Positions 35,666 through 48,395 of a stretch of DNA of 64,000 bases are shown piece after piece. The DNA comes from Periplaneta americana (Eukaryota; Arthropoda; Insecta; Blattodea; Blattidae). The first letter of the stretch is position 1; each line of letters opens with the position of its first letter. The stretch spans positions 194,636,543 to 194,700,542 of the forward strand of contig NC_091119.1 of the NCBI RefSeq assembly GCF_040183065.1, written 5' to 3'. The notes beneath the pieces were generated by a model that saw only the letters and a program-made list of their open reading frames with translations, did not search any database and was not told where the DNA came from. Both the position numbers and the translations under genes were made by a program.

Positions 35666-35744
35666 GGTACAATTATCTTAGGTTATAAATTAGGAAGATA
35701 AACACGTTTCGAACTTCTTAAGAAATAACGCTCTGATCATTAGT

Positions 35745-36118
35745 CTACAACATTAACAGCATTTCAAATTCTTCAATAATATTCCTTATTTCAAATACGA
35801 ATGCTACAATTACGTTTGAGCACCTATTAAAATACAAGTAATTTACACCTCATATTTGCTCAAAAATTATTCCATGAAAACTGAGAATATTACAGAATTG
35901 AAAATGCTACAACTACCGCAAATTAGAAAATATTTTTCTCACATTTCGTCAATGATACTTCGATAAAATTACAAGCAGGTAAGATTCAAAGCTTATAATG
36001 GATGAACTAGCATACATTACGAAGGTAAAAAATTACACATGTTTACATTACCAACAACAGATTAAAAAAAAATCATTGAAGTACTTTATTTTCTAAATAT
36101 CTGCAATAATAATAAATG
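35745..36118 (+). repeat. Dispersed repeat R, copy 1
   Basis: It matches 39295-39645 (ACTACCGCAAATTA-GAAAAT, TTTTTCTCACATTTCGT, ACCAACAACAGATT). AT-rich, no ORF, ends undefined. Confidence 0.6.
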
Positions 36119-36239
36119 TTAGGCGTGCTATAAAATTGATTGTTGTATTTTACATTTTATTGTGTTTTGTTGTATTTATTGTCGATCATGTCTATAGTAA
36201 CCTACTAGTTGCTCACGACAAGAATCTATATAATATAAT

Positions 36240-37080
36240 TAGATCACCAATTTTTAGGCACTTAAAAAAACTAACTTTTAGACACCTAAAACAGGCCCTG
36301 AATTTATCAAAATAGGCACTAAAAGCATATATTTAAGCACTTAAAAATATAATTAATGCAACTAAAAATATTATTTTATACAGCTAAAATGTAATTGTTA
36401 TCCATACAAACCACAGTAAGTACAAAATGCAATTAATTAGTGAGTATTAAGCATTACGGTATACAGTGATAAAAACGGCAAAAAAATATTGCGGTTAGAA
36501 ACTTTATTTTTGTTGTCTTAAAAGTCTGAATACTGGTACGTAATTTTTAATGACTTCATCGGCCTCATTGCTTTAAGACTGCTAATACATAAGTGCTCGT
36601 ATTACAATTAAATTAATTAATTAGCCAATGAATTTACAATTAACACATTAATTAGCATTGCAATACTTAACGACGTTTTCCTATAATTTTCTATTGTGAA
36701 ACTTTGCCTTTTCTTACACAGAGACATTTTATTAGCGAAAAAAAATTCTTCCCAAAGATACCGAAGCAATGGATGCATATTTAAATCTAGCAATATTTGC
36801 CACGCTGATTTCTTTAGGGAGAACTACATCCTCTCGATTCATCACATTCCTACTTTCTGCTCAAGTGCTTCCAGAAATTTATTTATTCCTACAATCAAAC
36901 TGTTACGGGATATTTGAACCAAACCCATCTAATGACATTCAAAACTTTCTCTTTCACTGCTACACGAAAATTAAAAAATATGTACGTAACAAATAGAAAT
37001 AGGTAATTTTAGGCTCTTAAACCTTAAAAATAGGTCCCAATGGGAAAAATAGGCATTTTAGGCACCATAAAACCGCTTTC
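36240..37080. other. AT-rich block bordered by TTTAGGCAC motifs
   Basis: Short motifs of the form TTTAGGCAC/TAGGCACTAAAA recur at the left (36255-36345) and AGGCATTTTAGGCACC at the right (37055-37070). A frame at 36769-36996 has no recognised domain. This may be a decayed transposon; I cannot name it. Confidence 0.3.
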
Positions 37081-37129
37081 AAACGTTCATATTTTAACTA
37101 GTTTTAGTTTATCCCTACAGAAAAGAACA

Positions 37130-37960
37130 GACATTTAATCTTATCTTAATTTTGTTGCCTTATACAATGTAAATGTCCGATTACTAAGGAGTTCTCTGAA
37201 GCTAAATATTTACGCATAATTTTCGACAATCATTTAAAATGAAACCAACACATTAATTACCTTTTTAATAAATTACGTAAAATAATATATTATTTTGTTT
37301 TATTGAGGAATTAATTGCCAATAAGTTTATTACGCACAATATACTTAACTTCATTTCGATAATTATGAATGTAATTATAGGATGGGGTAGCTTATTTAAA
37401 ACTAATTTTAATCCACTTTATTTATTACAGAAGAAAATAATTAAAATATGTCTTCATAAAACTTTTGATTTTCCACTTCAAAAATTGTTTTTAGACTTTA
37501 ATGTTCTTAAAATAAGACAAATTTATTATATTGTATTAATCAAATTCATACATAAAAATCGAAATAATTTTGAATTGTATTCTCATAGTTATGAAACAAA
37601 AGGTATGAATTCTTTAAGATTGTTTGAACCAAAATGCAACACTGCCACAGTATTTAATCATAGTAGTAATTTAGGCCCAAGAATATATAACAAATTTATA
37701 TTTAAATATCCTAATCTTGTCAATTCTAATAGTTCTAGTATTCGATTTAAAAAAGTTATGTATGGATTTTATAAATAACGAAAAATTGTAAATTTAAATT
37801 TATGTATTCTTATTCTGTAGCAGACATAAGACAAATTGTATCATATATGTACTTCTTAATTTAAATTCAGGAATCCGCCCTTGAGCACGAGTTTTACTCT
37901 CTCAGGGGTGAGCTAAAGTTTTATCTGTTTATATTATATTTTATGTTACAATTATTAGCA
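37130..37960 (+). mobile_element. GKTW-type LINE, 5'-truncated
   Basis: The open frame 37365-37778 reads GWGSLFKTNFNPLYLLQKK, ICLHKTFDFPLQKLFLDF and MNSLRLFEPKCNTATVF, then GPRIYNKFIF, matching the C-terminal region of the elements at 22331 and 49870. The 3' UTR has ATCCGCCCTTGAGCACGAG. At 37610-37625 it provides the empty site for the palindrome inserted at 50183. Confidence 0.8.
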
Positions 37961-38104
37961 AAATAAAAAAATCTAAAATCCGAGGTCTAGTAAATAATAA
38001 AACCGCTACATGTTCTGTAAATTACGAAGGAAGACAAATATTTCTTCAGTAATATTGACAAATTTTCAATAAAATTTATAGTTATACAAGAGTAAAATTG
38101 TAAA

Positions 38105-39190
38105 TCACTTATTTACTTACTGGCTTTTAAGAAACCCGGAGTCCACACCTGTGGTGTAACGGTCAGCGCGTCTGGCCGCGAAACCAGGTGGCCCGGGTTC
38201 GATTCCCGGTCGGGGCAAGTTATCTGGTTGAGGTTTTTTCCGGGGCTTTCCCTCAACCCAATATGAGCAAATGCTGGGTAACTTTCGGTGTTGGACCCCG
38301 GATTCATTTCACCGGCATTATCACCTTCACCACATTAAGACGCTAAATAACCTTAGATGTTGATAAAGCGTCGTAAAATAACCTACTAAGAAAAAAGAAA
38401 AAAAGAAGCCCAGAGGTTCATTACCGCCCTCATATAAGCCCGCCATCAGTCCCTATCCTGAGCAAGATTAATCCAGTCTCTACCATCACATCCCACCTCC
38501 TTCAGGTCTATTTTAATATTATCTTCCCATCTACTTCTCGGCCTTCCCAAAGGTCTTTTTCCCTCCGGCCTCCCAACTAACACTCTATATGCATTTCTGG
38601 ATTCGCCCATATGTGCTACATGCCCTGCCCATCTCAAACGTCTGGATTTAATATTCCTAATTATGCCAGGTGAAGAATACAATGCGTGCAGTTCTGTGTT
38701 GTGTAACTTTCTCCATTCTCCTGTAACTTCATCCCGCTTAGCCCCAAATATTTTCCTAAGCACCTTATTCTCAAACACCCTTAACTTATGTTCCTCTCTC
38801 AAAGTGACAGTTCAAGTTTCACAGCTATAAAGAACAACCGGTAATATAACTGTTTTATAAATTCTAACTTTCAGATTTTTTGACAGCAGACTGGATGATA
38901 AGATCTTCTCAACCTAATAATAACAGACATTTCCCATATTTATTCTGTGTTTAATTTCCTCCCGAGCGTCATTTATATTTGTTAGTGTTGCTCCCAGGTA
39001 TTTGAATTTTTTCCACCTCTTCAAAGGATAAATTTCCAATTTTTATATTTCCATTTCCATTTCCTACAATATTCTCGTCACGAGACATAATCATATACTT
39101 TGTCTTTTCGGGATTTACTTCCAAACGTATCTCTTTACTTGCTTCAAGTAAAATTCCCGTGTTTTCTGTAATCGTTTGTGGATTTAAAAA
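38105..39190 (-). mobile_element. WAGHVARM-type LINE with SINE A inserted
   Basis: The minus-strand frame 38446-38802 reads ENKVLRKIFGAKRDEVTGEW, HNTELHALYSS, RRLRWAGHVAHMGESRNAYR and GRPEGKRPLGRPRSRWEDNI. Upstream (38969-39208) it reads LEVNPEKTKYMIMSRDENIV and NLSFEEVEK. The last coding bases are split off at 38105-38139 by SINE A. Frameshifts make it non-functional. Confidence 0.85.
38140..38398 (+). mobile_element. SINE type A inside LINE
   Basis: Complete head GTCCACACCTGTGGTGTAAC with GGGTTCGATTCCCGG, full body and A-rich end. It interrupts the LINE 3' end at AACCCGGA/AGCCCAGA, an imperfect duplication. Confidence 0.85.
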
Positions 39191-39294
39191 AAAATCACCA
39201 CAAAACAAAAAAAAAAAAAAAGTGAAAAAGGTAAGTTTCGCACTGTTTAAAGTTTAGAATTTAAGCGCTATGATGATAAAGTTCTTATATTAGG

Positions 39295-39645
39295 CCTACA
39301 ACATTTATGCCATTTGAAATGCTACAAGTTACGTTTGAGTACCTATTAAAATACACGTTATATAGCCTACAACTCGTATTTCCTCAAAAATGAATAATTG
39401 GATGAAAACTGTGAATATAATTAAAAATAGTGCAACTACCGCAAATTACGAAAATATTTTTCTCACATTTCGTGAATGTTACCTCGATGAAATTACAAGA
39501 ATACAAGATCCAAAGATTACGGCGGATGAAATACCATACATTACATAGGTAAACAATCACAAACACACAATTTTGCATTACCTACAACAGATTTTAAAGA
39601 ATTCATTTAAACACTTGACTTTCTAAATACCTGCAATATATCTTC
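39295..39645 (+). repeat. Dispersed repeat R, copy 2
   Basis: Same order of blocks as 35745-36118. It lies directly behind a LINE and an A-rich run. Confidence 0.6.
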
Positions 39646-40499
39646 GTGGCTGAAACGTTACGAAACATAAATCCACAGTCACTTTTCCATCGGCGGCGTG
39701 CGCACACACAGAAATATATCAAGTTACACAGTGACAGCAGTCCGAAGACACTGTGAGCTGAAACGCGATTCCTTCGTCACGCGTACGAAACCCAGCGGAT
39801 CACCATCTTCACGACAGTGGCTTGTACATCAGACTAAGTCGGTGGTGGTGGTGGTGACGAGCACGATGATGATTATTATGATGTCGTAAGAGTGATTCTC
39901 TCGCTAGGTCAGCAGTACACTCGCCAAGTCCAGCCTACTAGCCGTTCCCCGTTATCAATGGACAGGTCGGCGGATACTGGCCAAACACGGTGGTGAATTA
40001 TTAATTAAAACGCTAGAGGTCACTGTATCACCACAATGATTCATTAGAGCAACTGCATGAAGCACGAAGCCCATATTCTGTTAGCTGAAAAGACACTGAT
40101 GAAAATTGTCTGTTTAATTTATGTGACGTAAACAGAAAATAAACACTAATTAGTTCGACAACAAATACAAATAAAACTTTTGAACGTGTGTCAATACATA
40201 GACAAAAAACAAAACAGGTTAGAAACGAAATTAATACATACCATGCAACTTAAAATATGAGCTGAATTTATAATCATACACCGAGGAGAGTCACATGGGG
40301 TTACTGAGGCTTCAGGATATTTTTAAAATTGCTGAAACACTGTTAGAAATAAGGTTCACATAAACATTTAATAGTAATTTATTTAAGTGGCTAATGAGGT
40401 GTTTTTTTTTACGAATTCGTTAAATTATTGTAATGTATTGTATTTTCAATAAGTCAATAACAATGATGCATTGTTTTAGACATCGTCAATGAACAATCG
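39646..40499. other. Unassigned stretch
   Basis: A 63-codon frame (39698-39889) ends in a GGT/ATG-repeat region. No gene is recognised. Confidence 0.4.
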
Positions 40500-40758
40500 A
40501 ATTATAATAGTATCTAACAATCGAATTCAGGTAGATATGATTATAAACTGAATTAATCTACTTCATATTCATTGTACAAAATTGTATAGCTTAATGAAAG
40601 TATGCTTGTAAATTGAATTAATCTGCTTACTTTGTATTGAAGGTTAGGGGCTGCCAGACAATAACCACTTTCAAGAAAAGGCTAAACGATTTCTTACGGG
40701 CGCAGTGATCGAGTTTAATAATTTAATTTAACTTAGGTATGACTATCATTACTATTAC

Positions 40759-40812
<54 letters not shown>

Positions 40813-41027
40813 ATAATTATTTTATTGGTGTTCTGAAGATGAAAAGAATTGTCATTGTATTATATTAATTATGTATTATATTGCCTTGTATTGTAGTATT
40901 GTATTGCTTTGAATTCTATTGTATTGTATTAATTATGTTATATTCGTAGCATTGTAGTAATTTTCTATCATACTGGTTAAGTGGAAGAGAAGGCCGAATG
41001 GCCTTAACTCTGTCATTTAAAATAAAC

Positions 41028-41076
<49 letters not shown>

Positions 41077-41345
41077 GTTGTTGTATAAGTTTGTATTGTT
41101 TTGGCCGATGAATTGTATATGCTTTAAATTGAACAGCAATCTGTATAGCTCTATTGATAAATTGTTTGTGTTTGTAATTTGAAGTAGTTTGCATGATATG
41201 TATTATCAATTTTTGTACTGATTGAATTGTTTATGCCTTAAATTTAATTAACTTACTTGTTTCGTATTATACATATAGCTCAACTGATGAATTATCGTTT
41301 GCGTTTGTAAATTTAATAATCTGATTGGCTATGTATTGTATATTT
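40500..41345 (+). repeat. Degenerate about 60-bp tandem repeat split by a LINE
   Basis: Units resembling TAGCTCAACTGATGAATT, then TTTGTAAATTTAATTAATCT and a TTTGTATTG end recur about six times on both sides of the LINE insertion 40644-41077. Units are strongly diverged. Confidence 0.5.
40644..41077 (+). mobile_element. YADDLQVY-type LINE, 3' fragment
   Basis: It begins in the last coding residues (TTAGGGGCTGCCAGACAATA). The 3' UTR carries the GAAGGCCGAATGGCC hairpin and two (ATT)n runs. It shows the uninterrupted site corresponding to the 602-bp MITE in the copy at 8846. Confidence 0.85.
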
Positions 41346-41835
41346 TTAGTGGAGCCATCGATGTAGCTCAGTCGGTAGACTCGCTGGGCTGCTGATCCGG
41401 AGCTGCGTTCGGGCTTGGGTTGGATCCCCCTTTGGTCTCATTGAATGGTTTCTTCCGAGGTTTTCCCCAGCCGTGGGACTGAAGCCGGATTGTCTATGGC
41501 GAGTCCTCGGCATCACTTCATTTCACCCCTTTGATTTGATTATATCTGGTTGGGTTGTTCCGAGGTTTTCCCCAATCAAAAGGCAAATGCCGGGTAAACT
41601 TTTGGCGAATCCTCGGACCTCACCTCATCTCACTACATCTCGCCAAAATATTGTAAAAAATTTCAGAAAATTTTAAAAATTGTAGAAAATTACTAAATTG
41701 TAAAACTGTAAAATATTGTAAAAATTTGTAAAAATTGTAATTTTGTAATGTTGTGAAATTTTGACTTGTTCCACATCTTAAAGCTTCATTGCTCATGTAA
41801 GATTTATAGAATATAATAAATGAATGAATGAAAAA
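41346..41835 (+). mobile_element. SINE type C, full length, dimeric body
   Basis: The tRNA-like head is CATCGATGTAGCTCAGTCGG. The motif TTCCGAGGTTTTCCCCA occurs twice (about 41453 and 41558), so the body looks duplicated. The 3' part AAAGCTTCATTGCTCATGTA, ending AATGAATGAATG, resembles a LINE 3' end, which would recruit that LINE's machinery (inference). Confidence 0.8.
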
Positions 41836-42108
41836 CTGTTGTATATTATAAAAGGGATTTACAAGTACGCAATCATAAACAGCCTTGAAACCTTTCCAGG
41901 TATACTTGATGTGCTGTTTTTGACTGTTGTTAAATAGGTCAATAACCACATTATAATAACAGTTATTTGATTTAACCAATCTAACCTTTTGTATTATCCA
42001 ATAATTATGTTCCTACTTCTTGTGGAATAATTATATCGATCCTTACCCGTATAATATTCAGCTAGCGAATATTTAATTTCAATCAAACACTCAAATATAT
42101 AAGAGTTT

Positions 42109-42920
42109 ATTGTAAGAGATCGTGCGTATTTGCTTGTTTTTCGCACAGAACCAATACGCGGTAAGTGTGAAATACCACATTCAGTATTCCCAACGTAACA
42201 CACATAACAATTTCCCTCTGCTTACCGCTTAAGCGCGACATTCATTTTACTGCTTTAGGCTTTTAACATATTATTTTTAGAGACGTTTAACATAGTAATA
42301 ATTATAAATTGGAAACTTACCACTGCAATTTCACCTAAATTGCAATGTTAATTATTGTTTTTAAATATTTGCAAAAATTAAGTAAAGTCTACTACTCCAC
42401 GAAACTTATTGCATTCCTGATACAAGTAACATTAAGGAAGCCGTGAAAAAATCAACAAGATTCCAGATGCCGATGTTATTACTGCAATATGTTATATAAA
42501 TAATATTGTTAAAATATTAAAATGAAAAATAAATCATTACATAACCTTACCGTTTGTTTTAAGTTCGCATTTATAGACTGGGGTAAAAAAAGACAGACGT
42601 ATATCACGGTCTGCTGGAGTATAGTAAACACAGAAAACATTTTATAGCAACAATGTTGAAGAAAGATATTTTGGTTTTCCGAAGTTGCCGTCATTCAACA
42701 GAAACCAACATGGAGATTTCATTGCAACTAATTAGAAATTCGTCTTTCAGGTATGTAATAAACGATCTTCGCACAAAATAATGTACGATACACGAGCGGT
42801 ATGTTTGTTTTCATGTTCGAGGAAAAGATTGAAAAAGCGAAACGTAGTTGAGCTTTTTCAATCTTTTCCTCGAACATGAAAACGTCAACATACCGCTCTT
42901 GTAACGTATATTACTATTAC
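42109..42920 (+). mobile_element. P2 family element, copy C (long subfamily)
   Basis: The 5' TIR is degraded (GTAAGAGATCG). The inner TIR partner CGATCTTCGCACAAAA is at 42763-42778. The palindrome 42779-42918 is nearly perfect (GTTCGAGGAAAAGATTG / CAATCTTTTCCTCGAAC arms). It contains the internal block 42471-42590 absent from copies A and B, and the same 23-codon MEISLQLIRNSS frame. Confidence 0.8.
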
Positions 42921-42924
42921 AGAT

Positions 42925-43560
42925 AATATTTTTCCTTGAATAAACAATGATCTGCAGCGAGCGACAAATGATGCCCCTGATATAATTCTTACCGCCTTCT
43001 TTTGTAGAATAAGTACCTTATTTATTTTACTAGCATTACCTGACAAATATAGTTCATATTTCATAATACTTTTAAAGAAGGCATGATATGCACTTTTTAA
43101 GAATACTTCCGTCACTAAATTTTTTTAGACGTTTTAACAAAAAAAATACGTAACTCTAGAAAGTCTTACACATACCGAATCAACATCATCATTCCACGAT
43201 AATTTCTTATCCAAAACAATGCCTAAAAGTTTTACCGATTGAAACATGTCACCATGGCAACTATTCGACAATGTAAATAGAATATTCTGAGTTTTATTAG
43301 CGTTAAGCTTTAAACCATTAGCCTGAAACCACTGTAATGCAACACACATGAGATTTTACCTCATCAATGCTACTCGTAGAGTCAAATAAAGTCGTATCAT
43401 CTGCAAATACAACCGATTTACAACTCACATTTGCTGATAAATCATTGATCATGATCAGAAACAACAATGATCCCAGCACAGATCCCTGGGGAACCCCAGA
43501 ATCCAATTTGTCAGTATCAGAATATTCTCTCTTAAAAAAACAGTCTGAAACTTATTAGAG
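42925..43560 (-). mobile_element. Non-LTR retrotransposon, GVPQGSVLG type
   Basis: The minus-strand RT core reads SGVPQGSVLGSLLFLIMIND and VFADDTTLF (43318-43506). It continues after frame breaks with WFQANGLKLNANKTQNILF, VKLLGIVLDKKLSWN (43134-43349) and ILQKKAVRIISGA (42885-43115). Both the fingers motif and the ADD active site are present, but frameshifts and truncated ends leave it inactive. Confidence 0.85.
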
Positions 43561-43860
43561 TTATAACCACGAGCAAAGAGAAGTCATAGGCTATACATTA
43601 TTGTTTCATCACTGTTTGAATATTCAAACAATATTGGTCCGACAAGTTAAATATATAAGTTAATAGACTATAAAATAATTAATTAAATTCTTCAATAGCT
43701 GTCTTACTTTATTAGCCTAATGAATTATACAAATATAAAACATTATAGTCATAGTTGTGACTAGCGCTTTCGCCGTGTGTCGCATGATCACGTCTAAAAT
43801 AGTAATATATTATATCAATAATATGAACAGTGTGCAAATATAGTATGACCTTGCAAAATA

Positions 43861-45153
43861 CATGAGGAAGATTATAGAATTATTAGTTAAAAACAATGTC
43901 CTATGGCTGATTGCACAAAGACAGAATTGCGAGCAAAACCAATTATGTGGATGTGTAATTATTTACAAAAGTAGGTTACAATGTTTTGAATGTAAGTATC
44001 GGTAATGAATATTCTTTCAGCCGTGGCGAGAACGTGACTTGCGAGACATTGTGGCTCGCAGTGATAGCTGTGCATTTCGCTTGCTTCTAACCTCCGCCAA
44101 CCCCCACCCTCTCACTCACTGGAGTCAAATTCCGTTCCATTTGTATTTGTCTCTGACCTGCGAGTGGCATATGTCTCTCTCGAAACCATGTACGAAAGTT
44201 CCAAGTAGGATGGGAGGACGCATTTTTTGCTGTCAATATGATGAGAATATTAAATGTATGATTTGTTCACAAGTATTACGAGGAAAACGGTTGTATAACA
44301 TAAAACGGCATTATACTACATGTCACTCATGAAACATTAAAAGGTTAAGTGTTATCATCATCATCATCATCATTATCATCATCATCATCATCATCATCAT
44401 CTCTGTACGTCGACCCTTTTTCAGCAGATGTACGAATAATGCGTTAGCTCTTCAATTTGAACTCACTGATTTACTATGTGATGTCAAATGAAAGCTAGAT
44501 GTAAGGACTTGACAAATGTTGAACTATCAAATCTTTGCCAAGAAATAAATATCGGAAGCTTCGTTCTTTCGCTTGCTCTGTTGAAGCCATGTTCGCTACA
44601 ACTTACATTTGTGAAAAATTATTTTCAACAATTAAAATAGTAAAAAGCAAATTTATATTACGACTGACAGACGAATACCTTCGTGATCAACTACGACTGG
44701 CAGTAAGTGACATAATTCCTGATTTTGAAACTTTGTCGCAGAGATATTCTGAAGATAGTTAATTTTAAGTTGTGATATTGTTCATTTATTGTTCATTTCT
44801 TTCTTCGTTACACGTCCTAAGCATTAGTTTGTAGCCTTGTACTGTATAAAATTATATTTAAGTGCTTGACGTAAGGAAAATGAAAATCCGTTAATAAGTC
44901 AGACAGTGCTACACTTCCCCTTCCGGTGTCCGCCTCCCTCCATAGGTGCTACGCACGTTGCAGGTTACACAGTGGCTCGGCGCACGATTACATTTTCGGC
45001 ACCGCTAGATGCGTAAAATAACCAAGTTGCAGCAGTCATCACGACGCAAAATTATGAGTGTGTATTGAAAAATAGAAAGTAATCAGGTGGAGATATATGG
45101 TGCTTCATAGACGATTGCGTGATTTAACCAATAATTTTATAATCTTCCTCATG
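43861..45153 (+). mobile_element. hAT transposon remnant, BED plus GTF2IRD2-like C-terminus
   Basis: About 30-bp TIRs (CATGAGGAAGATTATA ... TATAATCTTCCTCATG) bound 1.29 kb. The frame 44039-44332 ends in a BED-type finger (CMICSQVLRGKRLYNIKRHY then TTCH). After a (ATC)n run (44352-44400) the frame 44535-44762 reads YICEKLFSTIKIVKSKF and LRLTDEYLRDQLRLAVSD. This matches the hAT dimerisation region of GTF2IRD2/ZBED5-like transposases as I know it. The DDE core is deleted. Confidence 0.75.
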
Positions 45154-45393
45154 TAACAATACCTGGAAGAGAGAGAAAATTCCGATTTTATTCTGAATTC
45201 TGCACAAAGCTGAAAGAAAGGCTATTCATTAATGAATGAAGAACAAAATGGTGGTCGTAGTCTATTTAATTGCTATGTTAATCGCATTTTACATAAATAG
45301 ACGTTATTCCTTTGCTTAAAGAGTGTTATTTATTTATATGCAAATTTTTATTATTAATAAAATTCCAATAATTTCAGAAGTGTTCTGAATTTT

Positions 45394-45645
45394 TTTTATT
45401 TTATTTTAGTAGGTTATTTTACGACTCTTTATCAACAGCTTAGGTTATTTAGCGTCTGAAGGTGATAATACCGGTGAAATGAGTCCGGAGTCCAACACCG
45501 AAAGTTACCCAGCATTTGCTCATATTGAGTTGAGGGAAAACCCCGGAAAAAACCTCAACCAGGTAACTTGCCCCGACCGGGAATCGAACCCGGGCCAACT
45601 AGTTTCGCGGCTAAACGCGCTAACCGTTACTCCACAGGTGTGGAC
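45394..45645 (-). mobile_element. SINE type A with 11-bp target duplication
   Basis: Complete minus-strand copy, flanked by exact TTCTGAATTTT (45383-45393 and 45646-45656). The B box GGGTTCGATTCCCGG is intact and the body is undamaged, so it looks comparatively young. Confidence 0.9.
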
Positions 45646-45656
45646 TTCTGAATTTT

Positions 45657-48120
45657 AATCAACATAATATTGTCACATTGTTTCATTAGTACCACAAAAC
45701 GCACCTTCCAGTAGAAGAAAAGATGTAGCATAAACAAAGGCGAGTAGATGTAACTTATTATTGTCACGTCAGATGAATCGAGGACAACACATCAAAAGGA
45801 ATTTAAATAAGGCAGTCTGAATTGTGGCAAGACATGAACGAGATTGGAGGAAATATAACTGTCACACACGCGGAAGAAAATGTATGATGAATACGTAATC
45901 GAAACGCAAAGAGGTTACGGTATCCCCACAATATTTAATTAACTTTTCATCTGAAAGAATAGCACGGATGTTTTCGTTAGCGAAGCGGTATTTGTCCAGG
46001 TTACGACAGTTCGCTTGGTACCGGCTTGGCTATGGACTGGAAAAATCGCGAAATCTATTCTGAGCTGAGCAAAAGATATAGGCCTACCGGATGAGCGTAC
46101 TGATATCGGCGAACTGTTAGCCTAAAGCTCAGGCATGTCTGAAATCAGACTCTAAATGTGCAGTTTTGTGCGCAAAACTGGATCATTCGAGCGTTGCTCT
46201 TACCCTTTCTTTGCTGGAGGGGTGTACAATAATCTATTCTGCGCTTATAGGGTTGGATTAAATAGACATTTGGACATTATAAACACACTTAGTCTAAGGG
46301 AAAAAAAACACGATTATTATCAGTGTCTATACTTGACAATTGTAATACAAGAAACTTTAGGCTTATGCAGTTATACAGGGACATCATTATATTCTTACTT
46401 CAATTTTTATTGTACCTGAGTTTTTGTATGTACTTCACTCCCATCCCTTCTACTAATGAAGTTCCAACTGTCCTTCACACAGAACCAAGGTCGCATATAG
46501 TACTGAGTTAGTGAGTATAGTACGTTTCAGAAATATGTTCGCATTTTGCAGTGACGAAAGAGCTTTCAATATTGAATCATATTTTTGCACAGGTACTGTC
46601 GTCCGTTTGCCTACGTCACATCCCGATTTCCCCCACCTACTTTTACTCGCCCCTCTGTAAAGCTAGTAGCTGAGCTATCTTGGCTCTTTTCCGAAAACAT
46701 TAATTTCTGTTGTAATATTATACAACTGTTTAAAATAACTTAAATAAAAGGGCCTCGTTAAGTAATTAACTGTCACGTGATTTCCCCACTTTCTACGATC
46801 CTGCGACATAACTACTTGAACGGACAGTAGATAGCATGTCTGAGTAATTTTACCTTTTCGGATCGGGCAGAAGTGAAGATTGAATTTACAGTAAGTAAAG
46901 TACTCTTTTGTAGAGTAGGTACAGAATTAGTTCAGCATGAGTTACTAGTACGAAGGACGAAACTGGTAATTGGAATTAGATGCAATAGTCTACAGTGCGA
47001 TAATATGCACAAAAAAAAAACTGAAGCCTGTATCGAAATGAACGGCCACCATTTTCAAAAATGTGTTTAAATATCCATATTATGATTATTTTTCAATTTA
47101 ACGTCATTCTCTACATTGTACGCTAATGTGTTGTAGACAGTATAATACACACTGCATAATGAATACGTTCGCATGGATAGCTCAGTTCGTGAGTAAAAAC
47201 ACTTATTGTTAATACTGTACTGTATTTTGATTAAAAAAAACCTAACGAAAATTATCAAACTCAAACTTGCGACATTTCCTAGTTTACGTAAATGGACGAA
47301 CTATTTTTCTCCCCTCCTATACCTAGTAAAGTGATTTGTTTGTATTTTACGTCAGTATCATCGAACTGGAAGGGGTAGCAAACGGCGTTTTCTGTTTTCA
47401 GCCGTTAATCCAAAGGTATAGCCAGGCTAATATTAAAAATATTAGTAAAAATAAAATGATGTCCCTTCACAAAGTAGTGGTTTGTAAAGCATAATTTATT
47501 AATATGATTTTTATATAGTATTTGAAGAAAAAATATTTCAGTAATTTCGAAACAAAAAAAAACGAACAAGTATTTCATTTTACGTAGTAGGTACTAATTA
47601 TTTTAAAGTAATAGACCCTACTCTTTCATTGTTCGTGAAGCATTATTATTTATTGGGACCATTAGTACACAAATATTGAAGAAAATATTATACTCCCAAT
47701 TAATTACATGCAGTAGGACATTGTGAAATTTTTACACTGAAATGATTTCCTTGCTGTATGCCAATATAAATTAACATTAGGCCTAATATCAATAAATGAT
47801 ATAAAATAAGCTTAGAATTTAAATTCGCATATAGTTTATTTGGAAAACGTTGAGAGCAAGTATCGACAAGTTGGAAGCGTTACTGAAAGAAATTAAAAGT
47901 GTAGTTCACGAAGCGACGATATTATATTTATGTCAGGTTTAAAGGTATATTAGCATAATATAGTGACGTGAGATGGAAAATTTGCCATTATATACTTTTA
48001 CAGAAAATTTTTCCGTCTTGCAAATATGCCTAGTTACTTTCTTCGCTCCTTACAACCTCAAGAGCCTCATATGTATTCCTCACTATATTCTCATCACTTA
48101 CTGACATTAACATTGCCGTA
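45657..48120. other. Unassigned 2.5-kb stretch
   Basis: Several 60-90 codon frames (46156-46419, 46323-46511, 46873-47070 +; 47067-47264 -) show no domains, coding-like composition or splice context. I see no repeat partner elsewhere in the window. Confidence 0.45.
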
Positions 48121-48395
48121 AGACGTTAACATGAAAGTTTGCGAACTCCAAACTTTAATGCTTATGCTTACGTGATTTGCAAACAGAACACAATCGTGGA
48201 GCGCTGAAGTATACGACAGAATATGAGGCAATGGCGTCGTTGTTATGTTTCCATGGTTACCAAGTATGTCTGCTGTTATGTTTATGTTCCCATCGTGAAT
48301 GATGGTATGACTTCTTGATTTTACCGTAACGTTTAGATTCTTAAGTTAACGCTTACGTTATGTTTAATTTTCATTGTGAATGAGCCTTTAGGCTT
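48121..48395 (-). repeat. Dispersed repeat Q, copy 2
   Basis: Reverse complement of the block at 35425-35665, about 80% similar by eye and longer at one end. Confidence 0.65.

Noticed and set aside
44352-44400. CRISPR-like array
   Set aside because: It is a simple (ATC)n repeat without spacers. The genome is eukaryotic.
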